Assembly (NCBI RefSeq): GCF_022965805.1
Contig: NC_133109.1
Span: forward strand, 4,503,869-4,567,868
Length of the DNA stretch: 64,000 bases
Reading direction: 5' to 3'
Origin: Primulina eburnea
Lineage: Eukaryota > Streptophyta > Magnoliopsida > Lamiales > Gesneriaceae
Shown: in pieces, positions 1-9,800 of the stretch
How the letters are laid out: every line of letters starts with the position of its first letter
How positions within the stretch are numbered: position 1 is the first letter of the stretch
Made by a program: the position numbers and the translations under genes
The notes under the pieces: model-generated
What the model was told of the DNA's origin: nothing
Seen by the model: only the letters and a program-made list of their open reading frames with translations
Databases searched by the model: none

Positions 1-2
1 AT

Positions 3-752
3 GTTTGCAAGAAAGAAGGACTGGTTTTATCCGAAAAGAAAGCAGTCATTGCTACAAGAAAGATTGAATTCCTCGGAATTGAAATCGATGAGTCAGGAAT
101 AATTCTGCAAGAACACATAGTAGAAAAGGTGCAGAATTTTCCAGAAAATCTCAAAGACAAGAAGCAACTTCAAAGTTTTTTAGGGGTTGTTAATTTTGCT
201 GGGATGTTTATTAAAAACCTAGCAAAACACAGGAAGGTGTTCAGTCCATTGTTGAAAAGAGATGCTAGATTTATATGGACAGACGAACACACAAAAGGAC
301 TTATCCATTTAAAGAAGGTTTGCAAAAATCTTCCAAAGATGGCTATTCCTCAAGACAAGGATGATCTGATATTGTATACCGATGCCAGTGATCATTGGTG
401 GGCTGCAGTATTAACAAATCTCACACCAGATGGAGAACAACCATGCAGATATTGTAGTGGGCTATTCTCAGATGCAGAAGACATAAGATGGCATATCAAC
501 GAAAAGAAATTTTATGCAGTAAAGAGGGCTTTTGAAAAATGGCCGTTATTTTTACTTGCAAAGAAATTCACTTTGAAAGTTGATAACACTCAAGTTAAAG
601 CCTTTTTAAGGAATAGAATTGAGTCTAAACCGGAGAAGGCTAGATTATTACAATGGCAAGCTTTATGTCAAAATTATATTTTTGATATTATGATAATAAA
701 ATCTCATGAAAATATTCTTGCAGATTTTTTAACAAGAGATGGACAGCATTGA
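3..752 (+). CDS. Pararetrovirus polyprotein fragment: end of RT and RNase H
   Basis: This frame is open from base 3, so the start lies upstream of the window and only the C-terminal ~250 residues are present. The first ~40 residues match the end of a reverse transcriptase thumb (motif IEFLGIEID). The RNase H domain follows: TDASDHWW holds the first catalytic aspartate, NEKKFYAVKRA the glutamate, KVDNTQVKAF the second aspartate, and ENILADFLTRD the last one, at the very C terminus. The motif YCSGLFSD is typical of caulimovirids. All visible RNase H catalytic residues are intact, with no stop or frameshift in this part. The enzyme would copy pregenomic RNA to DNA. Assignment to Caulimoviridae is firm; the genus (florendovirus- or solendovirus-like) is not decided by this fragment. 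Confidence 0.85.
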   Translation, partial: VCKKEGLVLSEKKAVIATRKIEFLGIEIDESGIILQEHIVEKVQNFPENLKDKKQLQSFLGVVNFAGMFIKNLAKHRKVFSPLLKRDARFIWTDEHTKGLIHLKKVCKNLPKMAIPQDKDDLILYTDASDHWWAAVLTNLTPDGEQPCRYCSGLFSDAEDIRWHINEKKFYAVKRAFEKWPLFLLAKKFTLKVDNTQVKAFLRNRIESKPEKARLLQWQALCQNYIFDIMIIKSHENILADFLTRDGQH

Positions 753-2085
753 CATTGATGCTATTATCAAGATGCAGAGGCATTTGAGAGAACACCTTGA
801 AATGCTTCAAACCGAGTTCAACAAGTTAGCTGTTAACGCAGAAGTTGCGGGAAGGCTACAACAAGCTGATAAGAGAATTGTCTCTGATCGAATTACATGA
901 TGTTTACAGGCATATACTCAGTTATGGTCTGTAACGCAAAGGCCTATCCTCCAAGGCATTGAGAGACCACTGGTTTCCCAAATGGAGAGTTTTCGAGTAC
1001 AGGACTCTATACCTGTAGCGGGGGATTCAAATACCCCTTGCACAAGTGTTAAGTCAGGATCATCACAAGATGAGTCGGCTGAAACAAAAATTGAGACTCC
1101 TGATCCTTATCTTGAGTCTTCAAGTCAACCCTTCACCTCGGGGATTGAAGAGGGAGAGATCAACCTTAGGCCTCGTATTGACAAAGGCAAAACTAAGGTT
1201 GGTACTAACGAAGCAACAATTTCTCCATTTCAGGTTTACCAACAGAATTGGGAGAAATTAAAAACAAGAATTGGCATTAACCCAGCTACCAATAGGGTTG
1301 ATGTTTCAGGAAAATATCCAAGGGTATGGATGAAACAAAATTCATATCCAAAGGAGGTTAAAGCATGGTATGAATTCGGGGCTCTTGCCTCAGTTTATAC
1401 TACGTCACCCAGCTTTCCGGAAATTTCAGGTCTACCTAAGTGGATCCAGGAAGCTGTTCACGAAACTTGGGCGAATAACGATTATTTGTCCAGAGGAGAT
1501 GTTTTGGAGCTATACTTTTTTAGTGCAGCACCAGAACCAGCAGGGAAAGGTTCTCACGAAGCTTTTCATTTCATCAAGCTAAGGAGGCCAGATTCAAATG
1601 TCCAGAAATTTATCAAGGACCCTCCGACAGAAGAAACACCCCTGGTGTCTTCAATAACTGAAGATGACATTTCTACCAGAAGAGCTTGGGGTTTATGGGT
1701 CTGTCTTACTGAGATGGACAAAGTCAAGTTTCCGTTCAAATTCTACAATCATTCAGTGAACGGATCATTCCTGTTGAATACCATGACAGGAAAAACAACA
1801 AGTTTTGCAGAAGATCTATTTGAAAAGAAAAGAAATCTTTTGTGGAATAGCAAGCTGCCGGCAAGTAAAGAAACTCGTCGGAAATTATGTAATATGGCAC
1901 ATGTAGGAAGATGGTCTGAAAACATCTGTCCAGAATGCCAAAACCAGAAGGAACCGGAATTTGGTAAAGGATTCAAGCCGAGATCTGATCGGAAACACTT
2001 TACCGATACCAGTACAAGTAGGGATGGACCACATTCACGATTTCCTCGAGGAAGCCGAAAGCCGAAGATTCCTCGACAAAATTAA
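739..2085 (+). pseudogene. Pararetrovirus downstream ORF (transactivator position), one internal stop
   Basis: An ATG at 739 overlaps the end of the polyprotein frame by 14 nt and opens a frame of 448 codons broken once, by TGA at 898-900. The part after the stop can be read from an ATG at 982 as a 367-residue ORF. It has an acidic, Ser/Thr-rich N-terminal third, a conserved-looking middle (SPFQVYQQNW, VKAWYEFGALAS, LPKWIQEAVHETW), a CPEC cysteine pair near the C terminus and a basic tail. The position matches the transactivator/inclusion-body gene of caulimoviruses or the second ORF of florendoviruses, but I do not recognise a named domain. A decayed homologue in the second copy (MDKVKFPFKFY and FQVYQQN motifs, - strand, 17.2-19.1 kb) shows that it is a real viral gene. 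The break could be a C-to-T change at a CGA codon. Confidence 0.7.
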
Positions 2086-2245
2086 AAGGGACATGTGACC
2101 CTCCATTACAAAAGCAGGACCACTACCATGTGAGTGGTAGAAACAAGACAACCACTAATTAGTGGAAAAAGACAAATGGACCATTGGATACCACAAAAAG
2201 GAATCCAATAAATAAAAGAAAATTAACTGGTCCCAAAAAATTCAT

Positions 2246-2257
2246 CTATAAATAAGG
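2246..2257 (+). promoter_or_regulatory. TATA motif 1 in the viral non-coding region
   Basis: The 12-mer CTATAAATAAGG occurs here and again, identically, at 2594-2605. A start site about 30 nt downstream would lie just before the ATG of the small ORF at 2301. It could be a subgenomic promoter or one half of a duplicated 35S-type promoter. Inferred from sequence only. Confidence 0.45.
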
Positions 2258-2300
2258 ACAGAATGGAAACCAGTTAACACACCAGAATCAAAACTTAAAA

Positions 2301-2501
2301 ATGTATAGAGTATATTTGAAAGTTTTGAAAAGAAGATTAACATACAAGAGAAAAGAGGCAGAAGCTCTTAAATGGTTAGTAAATCATTTTCGAGAATATA
2401 AAGAAGATGAAATTACTGCCGATATATTGGAAACTCATCGTCAATGGTATCTGAGAAAGATAAAAGAGGATGAGAAGTTGATATCAAGATTAATAATCTA
2501 G
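2301..2501 (+). CDS. Small lysine-rich ORF of unknown function between two TATA motifs
   Basis: A 66-codon ORF whose ATG lies about 50 nt after the first TATA motif and which ends about 90 nt before the second. The predicted peptide is basic and helical-looking, rich in Lys, Arg, Glu and Trp (ALKWLVNHFREY, HRQWYLRKIKED), with no signal peptide or membrane segment. I do not recognise it in any caulimovirid. It could be a short viral ORF, a remnant of a longer gene, or chance. The amino-acid make-up resembles nucleic-acid-binding peptides, but no function is assigned. Confidence 0.35.
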   Translation: MYRVYLKVLKRRLTYKRKEAEALKWLVNHFREYKEDEITADILETHRQWYLRKIKEDEKLISRLII

Positions 2502-2593
2502 ACAGGGACCCCTCAACCACCAAATGGTCCCCAATGCAAGCTGTAAAGGCTTATGAAGATTTGAAATCCGAAGTTCAAATCCGAAGGAGCCTT

Positions 2594-2605
2594 CTATAAA
2601 TAAGG
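2594..2605 (+). promoter_or_regulatory. TATA motif 2, likely 35S-type pregenomic promoter
   Basis: CTATAAATAAGG, identical to the motif at 2246. It is preceded by a short direct repeat (AAATCCGAAG twice within 30 nt) and followed about 180 nt downstream by the polyadenylation signal at 2776. In caulimovirids the pregenomic promoter lies in just this place, with a polyadenylation signal a short way downstream giving terminally redundant RNA. Confidence 0.55.
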
Positions 2606-2775
2606 CAGAAGAAGGAAGTGAAGATCATCAAATATTTTCTCTATTTCTTTCATACAAGGTTGTAATATTTCTTTCAAGTTTTATGTGTGTTAAGAGTTCA
2701 GCTACGATAAGTAGCTAAACAAGTTTCTCCTCCTCTGCAGGAGGTTACTATGTATTATATAAATATTTGTGTTTG

Positions 2776-2781
2776 AATAAA
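2776..2781 (+). terminator. Viral polyadenylation signal AATAAA
   Basis: AATAAA within GTTTGAATAAAAGAGATC, about 180 nt after the second TATA motif. The spacing agrees with the terminal redundancy of pararetrovirus RNA. The following stretch to about 3,000 is leader-like, without long ORFs. Confidence 0.5.
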
Positions 2782-3208
2782 AGAGATCTTTGCTCTAGCC
2801 CCTCTCATGTATTATTTTCAAAATTTTATTTTATACTGTACACTCTAAGGTAGGAAACGAATTAGAGTTGTGCCAAGTGCTGCTGAAGGAATCTGCGTCA
2901 GTAACCATCGGTTGCGACCGTGTGGTTGGACTGTGAGGAGCAGTTCGTAAAATACGGTGGATATAACCCGGTGGTACTCCGGTCAAAAAGGTATAAAATT
3001 TAATTTATTTTACGGAAGAATGATGGGCCATTATTTAAAAAAAAAATCATTTGGTTTAAAAAATGGTTAAAGGGTATTATAAGGGTAGGTTAGTATTTTT
3101 TCACAACTTTTCTCTCACCAGGGAATTGAGGCCAAAATGAATGAGGATTGGGTACTGATTACCAATTCTCCCTTTTTTTTTTATCATTCCAAAGCCGAAT
3201 TAGATAAG

Positions 3209-3389
3209 GAATAGGTCTTTTGTGAGACAGTATCACAAATCTTTATCTGTGAGACGGATTAACTCTACCGATATTCACAATAAAAAGTAATTATTAGCAT
3301 AAAAAATAATATTTTTTCATGGATGACCCAAATAAGATATCCGTCTCACAAAATACGACCCGTGAGACTGTCTCACACAAGTTTTTGCC
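3209..3389 (-). mobile_element. GAGAC-family MITE (about 182 bp), copy 1
   Basis: A member of the window's main repeat family. Read on its own + orientation the consensus starts GGCAAAAACTTGTGTGAGAC and ends GAGACCTACTC. Its outer ~40 bp are imperfect inverted repeats, each holding the palindrome GTGAGACSGTCTCAC. Flanks TTAGATAAG and TTATTTAAG agree at 7 of 9 positions, a decayed 9-bp target duplication. Confidence 0.8.
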
Positions 3390-3483
3390 TTATTTAAGTA
3401 TTTAAATTAATGGTTTATGGAAAATATTTTCCGGATTTGATCATTGTAAATCTGTTATATAAACATCCACATAATTTTTTTTA

Positions 3484-3665
3484 GAGTGAGTCTCATGTGA
3501 GACCGTCTCACGGATCATAATCTGTGAGACGGGTCAACCCTACCCATATTCACAATAAAAAGTAATACTCTTAGCATAAAAAGTGATATTTTTTCATGGG
3601 TGACCCAAATAAAAGATCCGTCTCACAAATAATACCCGTGAGACCGTCTCACACAAGTTTTTGCC
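3484..3665 (-). mobile_element. GAGAC-family MITE, copy 2, perfect 9-bp TSD
   Basis: Full-length copy, 182 bp, starting GAGTGAGTCTC and ending GTTTTTGCC on the + strand. It is flanked on both sides by the 9-bp duplication TTTTTTTTA (low complexity, so weaker on its own). It abuts an older, diverged relative at 3675. Confidence 0.85.
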
Positions 3666-3674
3666 TTTTTTTTA

Positions 3675-3856
3675 TCACAAAAACTTTTGTGAGTTCTCAC
3701 AAGTCAATTTTGTGAGACAAATATCATATTTGGATCAGTCATGATTTTTTTTTAATTTTTATGTCAAAAGTATTATTTCCTATTGTAAATATGAGCATGG
3801 TTCACCTTTCAAACAAATAAAGATATATGAAATCATCTCACAAGAGACCTACTAAA
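3675..3856 (+). mobile_element. Diverged older GAGAC-type MITE
   Basis: Aligns end to end with the family but with many changes. It has CAATTTTGTGAGACAA in place of the GGGTCGTATTTTGTGAGACGG block, and TTATGTCAAAAGTATTATT in the centre. The end CACAAGAGACCTACT is kept. It represents an older subfamily that also occurs near 43.7, 47.2 and 47.5 kb. Confidence 0.6.
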
Positions 3857-4052
3857 TTTCATTGAAAAGAGAGTTTACCATTAAGTGTTTTTTCATAATT
3901 TTTCGAAATTCTCTTATTAATAAATACGTATATCATATATCATTTTAATCCCTGATAATATATGCTTTTACTATATCAAATAAGAACGTTGGTAGCTGAT
4001 AAAAGAAGAAGAGTAAATATAAAATGAATGATATGAAATATTATAAAAATGA

Positions 4053-4234
4053 GGTAAAAACTTGTGTGAGACGGTCTCACGGGTCGTATTTGTGAGACGG
4101 ATCTCTTATTTGGGTCACCCATGAAAAAGTATTACTTTTTATGCTAAGAGTATTACTTTTTATTGTAAATATGGGTAGGGTTGACCCGTCTCACGGATTA
4201 TGACCCGTGAGACGGTCTCACATGAGACTCACTC
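4053..4234 (+). mobile_element. GAGAC-family MITE, copy 3, perfect 9-bp TSD
   Basis: 182 bp, starting GGTAAAAACTTGTG and ending GAGACTCACTC, with 9-bp duplications TAAAAATGA on both sides. Its right end matches the variant right end of copy 2 (CTCACTC rather than CCTACTC), so these two belong to one subgroup in opposite orientations. Confidence 0.9.
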
Positions 4235-4609
4235 TAAAAATGAAAATGGATCGCCAAGAAAATACGTACCAATTACAAACAACTCAAAATAAAAAATATA
4301 AAAATAATTTCCATTATGGTTTTTTTAATTATTATTTATCATGCAAACGTAATTCTAATTTTTTACATCTGTGATTAAAAATAATTAAAAAAAACTAACA
4401 CGTACAAATTTTTAATTTTTTTTTTTCTTGAAACCAACACAAAAAAATATTTTAGTCACGAAGAAACGCAGGTTTTGCTGCATCATAATACTTTAACGCA
4501 AGAAAAACATTTTGATGGCCAAACGTTAATTTCACGAAGAAAGAAGAATTATATTATATTCTGAAAAGTGAAAACCCACGTGAAAAGCTTCACACCGTGT
4601 GTACATTTA

Positions 4610-5104
4610 TGCTAGGTTTGGTTGGAGGGATTACGTGGGTTTATGATTTTTTAACTCAGCTAATCTCATGTTTGGTAGGATTTTTATTTAACCAAGTCAA
4701 TCCCTCATATGAATGATTATGTTATATTAACTGGGATGAAATAATCACTCATAACCCCTAGGATTATTTATCAACTCTTAATACATCATATTTTTTCAAT
4801 TTATCATTCTCCTATATCCAAACTCACCAACACCGACCGCCCACCGACCGCTGATCGGCCGCCGTCGCCGTCTGCCGGCCGACCGATCGCCGACCACCAC
4901 TGCTGTCGGCCGACCCCGCCGCCGACTGCCACCACCGCCGAAGTGGATTGGCAATTTTGTCAATTCATCAAAAGATTCTTAATTATCTCATTTTTAACAA
5001 TCATACCAAACATAATATTATTTTATCATTATCTATTTTAATAATTCTTTTTATCATTTATCTCTTAAACATTTCATAATTTTATCTTTCAACCAAACAT
5101 AGCC
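4610..5104. mobile_element. Tourist-like (PIF/Harbinger) MITE with a GC-rich core
   Basis: Imperfect terminal inverted repeats (TGCTAGGTTTGGTTGG at the left; complement of CCAACCAAACATAGCC-type sequence at the right) are flanked by the 3-bp duplication TTA, as known for Tourist-type elements. The 495-bp body is AT-rich except for a sharply GC-rich block at about 4830-4935 made of imperfect CCGACCG repeats. No coding capacity is seen. Confidence 0.6.
4830..4935. repeat. GC-rich imperfect CCGACCG minisatellite
   Basis: About 105 bp of GC-rich sequence built from variants of CCGACCG/CCGCCG inside an otherwise AT-rich MITE. The contrast in base composition is abrupt on both sides, which suggests captured or expanded sequence. 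Confidence 0.6.
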
Positions 5105-5734
5105 TTATAATTTACTAGTCTCTCTTTACACACACATATATTCACGCATATAAAAAATTTATTTTTACGTGCATTAATTTTTTGTATATAATATTAATTA
5201 TATAATATAATTTTTAAATGTTATTTTTGAATTTATTATTTTTTGGGTGAATATAACAATCATAAAGTCATGAATGTGCTCATTATATGTATAGCATATA
5301 AGTAGAGGAATATGTAAGCATGTATATCTTACTATCATTATTAGAGCATGTTTTTTTGTGGTACGGTCTCGACCATCTGATCAATACATGCAATGAAAAA
5401 TTATACATTTGATATAAAAAAAATAATATTTTTCATATGTTAGATAAATTCGAAGACTCGTCTCACAAAATCGACGTTATAGTTTTTTGTGTTATTATTA
5501 TTAGTACACCGGAAACTACCAAAATCTTCTTCTGACTTTATGGTTTTAATAACTCAATGGATGGCCAAGGGCAAAACTGTCATTATAATTTATAGACCTC
5601 ATTTCCTCCCACGCCCGTTATTGCAATTTTGTCTCTTGAAACAAGATTCCTCGACCATGTGTTAAGAACATAAAATTCAATATGTTTATTAATTTTTTTT
5701 AAAATCCTAGCATCTTTCTAAATATTTTACTTAA

Positions 5735-5916
5735 GACAAAAATTTATGTGATACAGTCTCAGAAGTCGTATTTTGTAAGATAAATTTTTTATTTGGGTCA
5801 TCCATTAAAAATATTATTTTTTATGCTAAGAGTATTACTTTTTATTGTGAATATCGGTAGGGTTGACCCGTCTCACATATAAAGATTCGTGAGACCGTCT
5901 CATAAGATACCTACTC
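5735..5916 (+). mobile_element. GAGAC-family MITE, copy 4
   Basis: Full-length, somewhat decayed (start GACAAAAATTTATGTGATAC, end GATACCTACTC). Flanks TTTACTTAA and TTTTCTTGA agree at 7 of 9 positions. Confidence 0.75.
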
Positions 5917-5999
5917 TTTTCTTGATTATTTTTCCTAATCTCTACTTACCATATGTTGTATTCAAATTTCTCCATAAAATAGATTTATCTGTATTACAA

Positions 6000-6182
6000 G
6001 GCAAAAACTTGTGTGAGACGGTCTCATGGGTCGTATTTTGTGAGATGTATATCTTATATGGGTCATCAATTAAAAAGTATTACTTTTTATGCTAAGATTA
6101 TTACTTTTTATTTTGAATATCGGTAGGATTGACACGTGTCACAGATAAATATTCGTGAGACCGTTTCACAAGAGACATACTC
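6000..6182 (+). mobile_element. GAGAC-family MITE, copy 5
   Basis: 183 bp, starting GGCAAAAACTTGTGTGAGAC and ending GAGACATACTC. The immediate flanks do not match. A near-repeat of the left flank (GTATTACAA) appears as GTATTATAA about 12 nt beyond the right end, so the target duplication was longer, shifted or lost. Confidence 0.75.
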
Positions 6183-6805
6183 AATAAATTTATATGTATT
6201 ATAATTCCAGTACTCTTTATAACAAACAATAATAAAAAAAAATTTCTTCCAACACTATTTATTTTCTATTTCTCCCCACAAATTTCTCTTATTCATTTGA
6301 AAATCATGCATTTCAATACTCTCTCCATCACCAACCAAACACACCCTAGTCGTAAATCCCGCCGAATATCACAGCGGGTGAAGTTAGTGAACCTCGGGAA
6401 AATATATATTAAAAAATTTGTGAAAACATTCAGACAGAGAGAGAAACAAACAGTATTTGGTGAGAAAAATACAACGTTTCATTAACTGAGGAGAAAAATT
6501 TCCCAAATTTCTCCCATAATCTAGACATACACACATCACTGTATCGGTGCATAGAGAGAAGAAAATTTGTTCGATTCTCGTTTTCTGTACTAATCAGTGT
6601 TTTGTGTCTACATGCACTGAAAAATGGCTGAAATCTGAATCCAGCATTCCTCTGTTCACCCATCTTCTTCGGTTCATAAAACGGAAATTGCTTTGTTGAA
6701 GAAGTGAAATTAAGAAAGGAAGTGAATCAGTTGTAGTCTTTACTTCATTTTTGTTTGTTGTTTCACTCTTACTTGTATAGTTTTTTTTCCCGATTGCTGG
6801 AAATC

Positions 6806-9800
6806 ATGAATGGTGGTGAAAGTGAAGAGGTGGCATCAGCTGTGGCCAGCCCACTAACGCCGCAAGAGTGGAAATTCTCTCAGGTATTTGGGGAGCTGGC
6901 GGTCGGTGAAGAAGTACAAGAAGGTAAAATATTAACTGTTAACTGAAAAAATTTGCTTTGGGTTCGGATCTTCTCTTTGGTAGTTTAGATTCCTGTGCTC
7001 TTTATAATTTTAGATTGCTAATTACTTAATTCAGTGGAAAATAATGGTCGTTGAGTGGGTATTACAGTAAGTGATTTGCATGTCGTTTTAATCAGGGGTA
7101 TAAGTGGATGATTGTGTTGGGGAGAAGTGATTGAGTTCATTTTTAGTATGACTATGATATTACTGCTTAAATAAACTTTATTTTTGCGGAAATTTTTAGC
7201 TACAGTGTAGGCTGGGATTTTGTAACTGTGTTTACTACTGTGTCTTAAAACTTGTTGTCTGTACCTGAGTATGCAACTTTATTGCTTGAGCTCCTCGCTT
7301 TTTTTGTTGTGCTGAAGTGAGGACTGAATTGATTACTTACTTCGTGCAGCAATTAAGTTATAATTGGAGGTATACTTGCAAACCATTGTACGCAGTTTTT
7401 AGTGCCGCCCATTGATGCACAGTTAAGGGCTTCAGATTTTTTGGTTGACTAAAAGCCATACCCGCATGCTTGTCTGGAAATCCGTTTCGCATATTGGACT
7501 GACTTGTCCGCAAATCGTGTAACGGATATTCGCTTTAAAACAAATTATGGTCTTCTCGACTTTGAAACTATCCTTGACTTCACATTGTCGGCCAAAAGTT
7601 CCGGTCGTTAATTGTTTTGGCGACTAATGCATTTATTATTGTTGTCGAGTAGCGTAATTGCATTGAGAATATTACCTAAATTAGTTTTTCCTCCCCACTC
7701 TTTTACCTCTTCGACAACTGCAACGCAAGTCTTAGGTGGATATAAATGACCGTGCCGTATTCTAAAGCATATTACATGATCATTGATAAATTTGTTTGCC
7801 TTATGATTGGTTTTACATTTATCCATGCTGTAATTTTAAATGCTTCACACGTGTGAACTTTGACTATGAGCTGGCTTATGGGGGAGTCTCTATCATGAGC
7901 ACTTTCCCGACTATTTAAATGTTTATGGATTACAGTGTCATTGTTACGTAGTATCATGCTTCGAGCCTTGGTAGGAAAAAACATTGATAACGTCTCTTTT
8001 GGACGTAGTAGGTCTACTTTTTATTATTCTTCTCTCATGACTTTGTTTTATGTATGTGCTGTAAATTAACATGCAGTTGACATCATCTCCACCCTTGAAT
8101 TCAACAAAAGTGGAGACCATCTGGCTACTGGTGATCGTGGTGGAAGGGTGGTGTTATTTGAACATACCGATATGAAAGAAGTAAGTAACATCCAAGAATT
8201 ATCTTTTATTGATGATGTGCTCATCTGTTAAAATCTTTTACTATAGCCAATTTAAATTGCAGCATGGTGGAAATCGAAGAGATTTGGAGATGATGGACTA
8301 TTCTGTCAGTCGACATCCAGAGTTTCGTTACAAAACTGAATTTCAAAGCCATGAACCGGAGGTATTTGTTAAAATTTAGCTCTTCTATTGTCATCCTACA
8401 GGTTCTTAGCCATGAACCGGAGCTATTTGTTAAAGGCATCTTCTCTCTTCACCATTTTACTGTGGTGAAATGTTAAATAGGTAGTTTGAATTGTAATCAT
8501 GCAATAAACATGTCTTTTTCCTCCAGTTTGACTATCTCAAGAGTTTAGAAATTGGGGAGAAAGTCAACAAGATTCGATGGTGCCATACAGCAAATGGAGC
8601 CCTTTTTCTTCTGTCCTCTAATGAAAAAACCATTAAGTTGTGGAAGGTTTGATTTACATTTCTTCTTAGTTTTTTATTTGGTCATTTGCAGTGAAAAATG
8701 TAGTTCATGTTTATTCATTGTCGCAAATACGCCTTAAGTTCTGTTATTATAATATTCAAGTTGGAAATTGTTTTGAACATTTGATCATTATTCTTCTTAA
8801 TATGTATGATCTTAATTTTGAGCCTTATTTTCCTTTTTATCATTCCCTTTCGTATGTTTCTAAAGTCTGTTTGATTGCACACCTTTAAGCACTATTGAAT
8901 TACTTATACCAGATCGAGAATTTTTCATTTCCTTTTGTCAAATGATCCAGTCAAGTTAATGCATTTGTTCTTTGGTTTTATTTCATCTGTAGTTGAAGTA
9001 TGGTACATTCCATTTGCGAAATGCAGTCATAAATTATAGATTTTCTTGGAATCAGGAGGCGTAATATGTATCAAAAACCAAATAGTGGTATTGTTTGATG
9101 ATTCTATCCTTTGTTTCAAGCAGGTCCAAGAGAAGAAAGTCAAGAAAATATATGATATGAACATTGACTCATCAAAAGCTGCAGGAAATGTTTCAGCTGC
9201 AACTTCCAGTGTTTCTTCTACTCCTAAGCAGTATTTCACTTATGGCAGCTTTCCAGATTGCTCTTACAACTGTTTGAGTGATGACTTGTCCTTTCCACCT
9301 GGAGGCATCCCCTCACTTCGATTGCCAGTGGTAGTTGTAATTAACTAAGCTGCACGTTTACCCATTGCTTAAAGACTTTTGCATGATGCATGTCCTTAGA
9401 TGTATCATGTGGGGTTGAAAACTTATAGTTATGTTTTCCCAAAGGAAAAGTTCCTTTAATTTTTACTCTGATGTTATCCTTCTATAACGCAAAATAACTT
9501 TTGGCTGCTGTATATCAGTCTGTTTGGATGTATGTTTTGTATAATACGTGATTTTCAATTCTCAGTCTTGGAGCTTAAGGTTACTATAAGTAGTGTGAAG
9601 TGTGCATTGGTTGGTCTTAAATATTATGCAGACGTTCACTTTGGAACTATTTGCCAATTTCCATGTATTACTCCAGAGTATCTTCCACTTGATTATGCAG
9701 TTTCATTTCTTGTAGGTCGTAAGCGGTGATACCAGTCTTGTTGCAAGATCTAGGAGAGTATATGCTCATGCGCATGATTATCATATAAATTCTGTCTCAA

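Larger units (their letters stand above)
1..3000 (+). mobile_element. Endogenous pararetrovirus (Caulimoviridae) copy 1, 3' part
   Basis: The window opens inside a caulimovirid genome integrated in the plant chromosome. In order it shows the end of reverse transcriptase with a complete RNase H domain, a second large ORF overlapping it by 14 nt, a non-coding stretch with two TATA motifs, a polyadenylation signal and a leader-like region. This order (pol, then a transactivator-position ORF, then a 35S-like promoter) is the known caulimovirid arrangement. There is no integrase and no LTR. The left part lies outside the window and the right limit near 3,000 is only an estimate, placed where leader-like sequence gives way to AT-rich DNA with MITEs. 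A second, more decayed copy of the same lineage lies on the - strand at about 17.0-24.4 kb. Confidence 0.8.

Noticed and set aside
1749..1976. Antisense frame over the viral downstream ORF
   Set aside because: Shadow of the + strand ORF, with no independent support.
3484..3665. GTGAGACSGTCTCAC palindromes as transcription terminators or operators
   Set aside because: They recur only as part of the MITE ends and are not tied to gene ends.
3209..6182. Regularly recurring palindromic repeats suggestive of a CRISPR-like array
   Set aside because: Spacing is irregular, orientation varies, each unit is a ~182-bp element with target duplications, and this is plant nuclear DNA.
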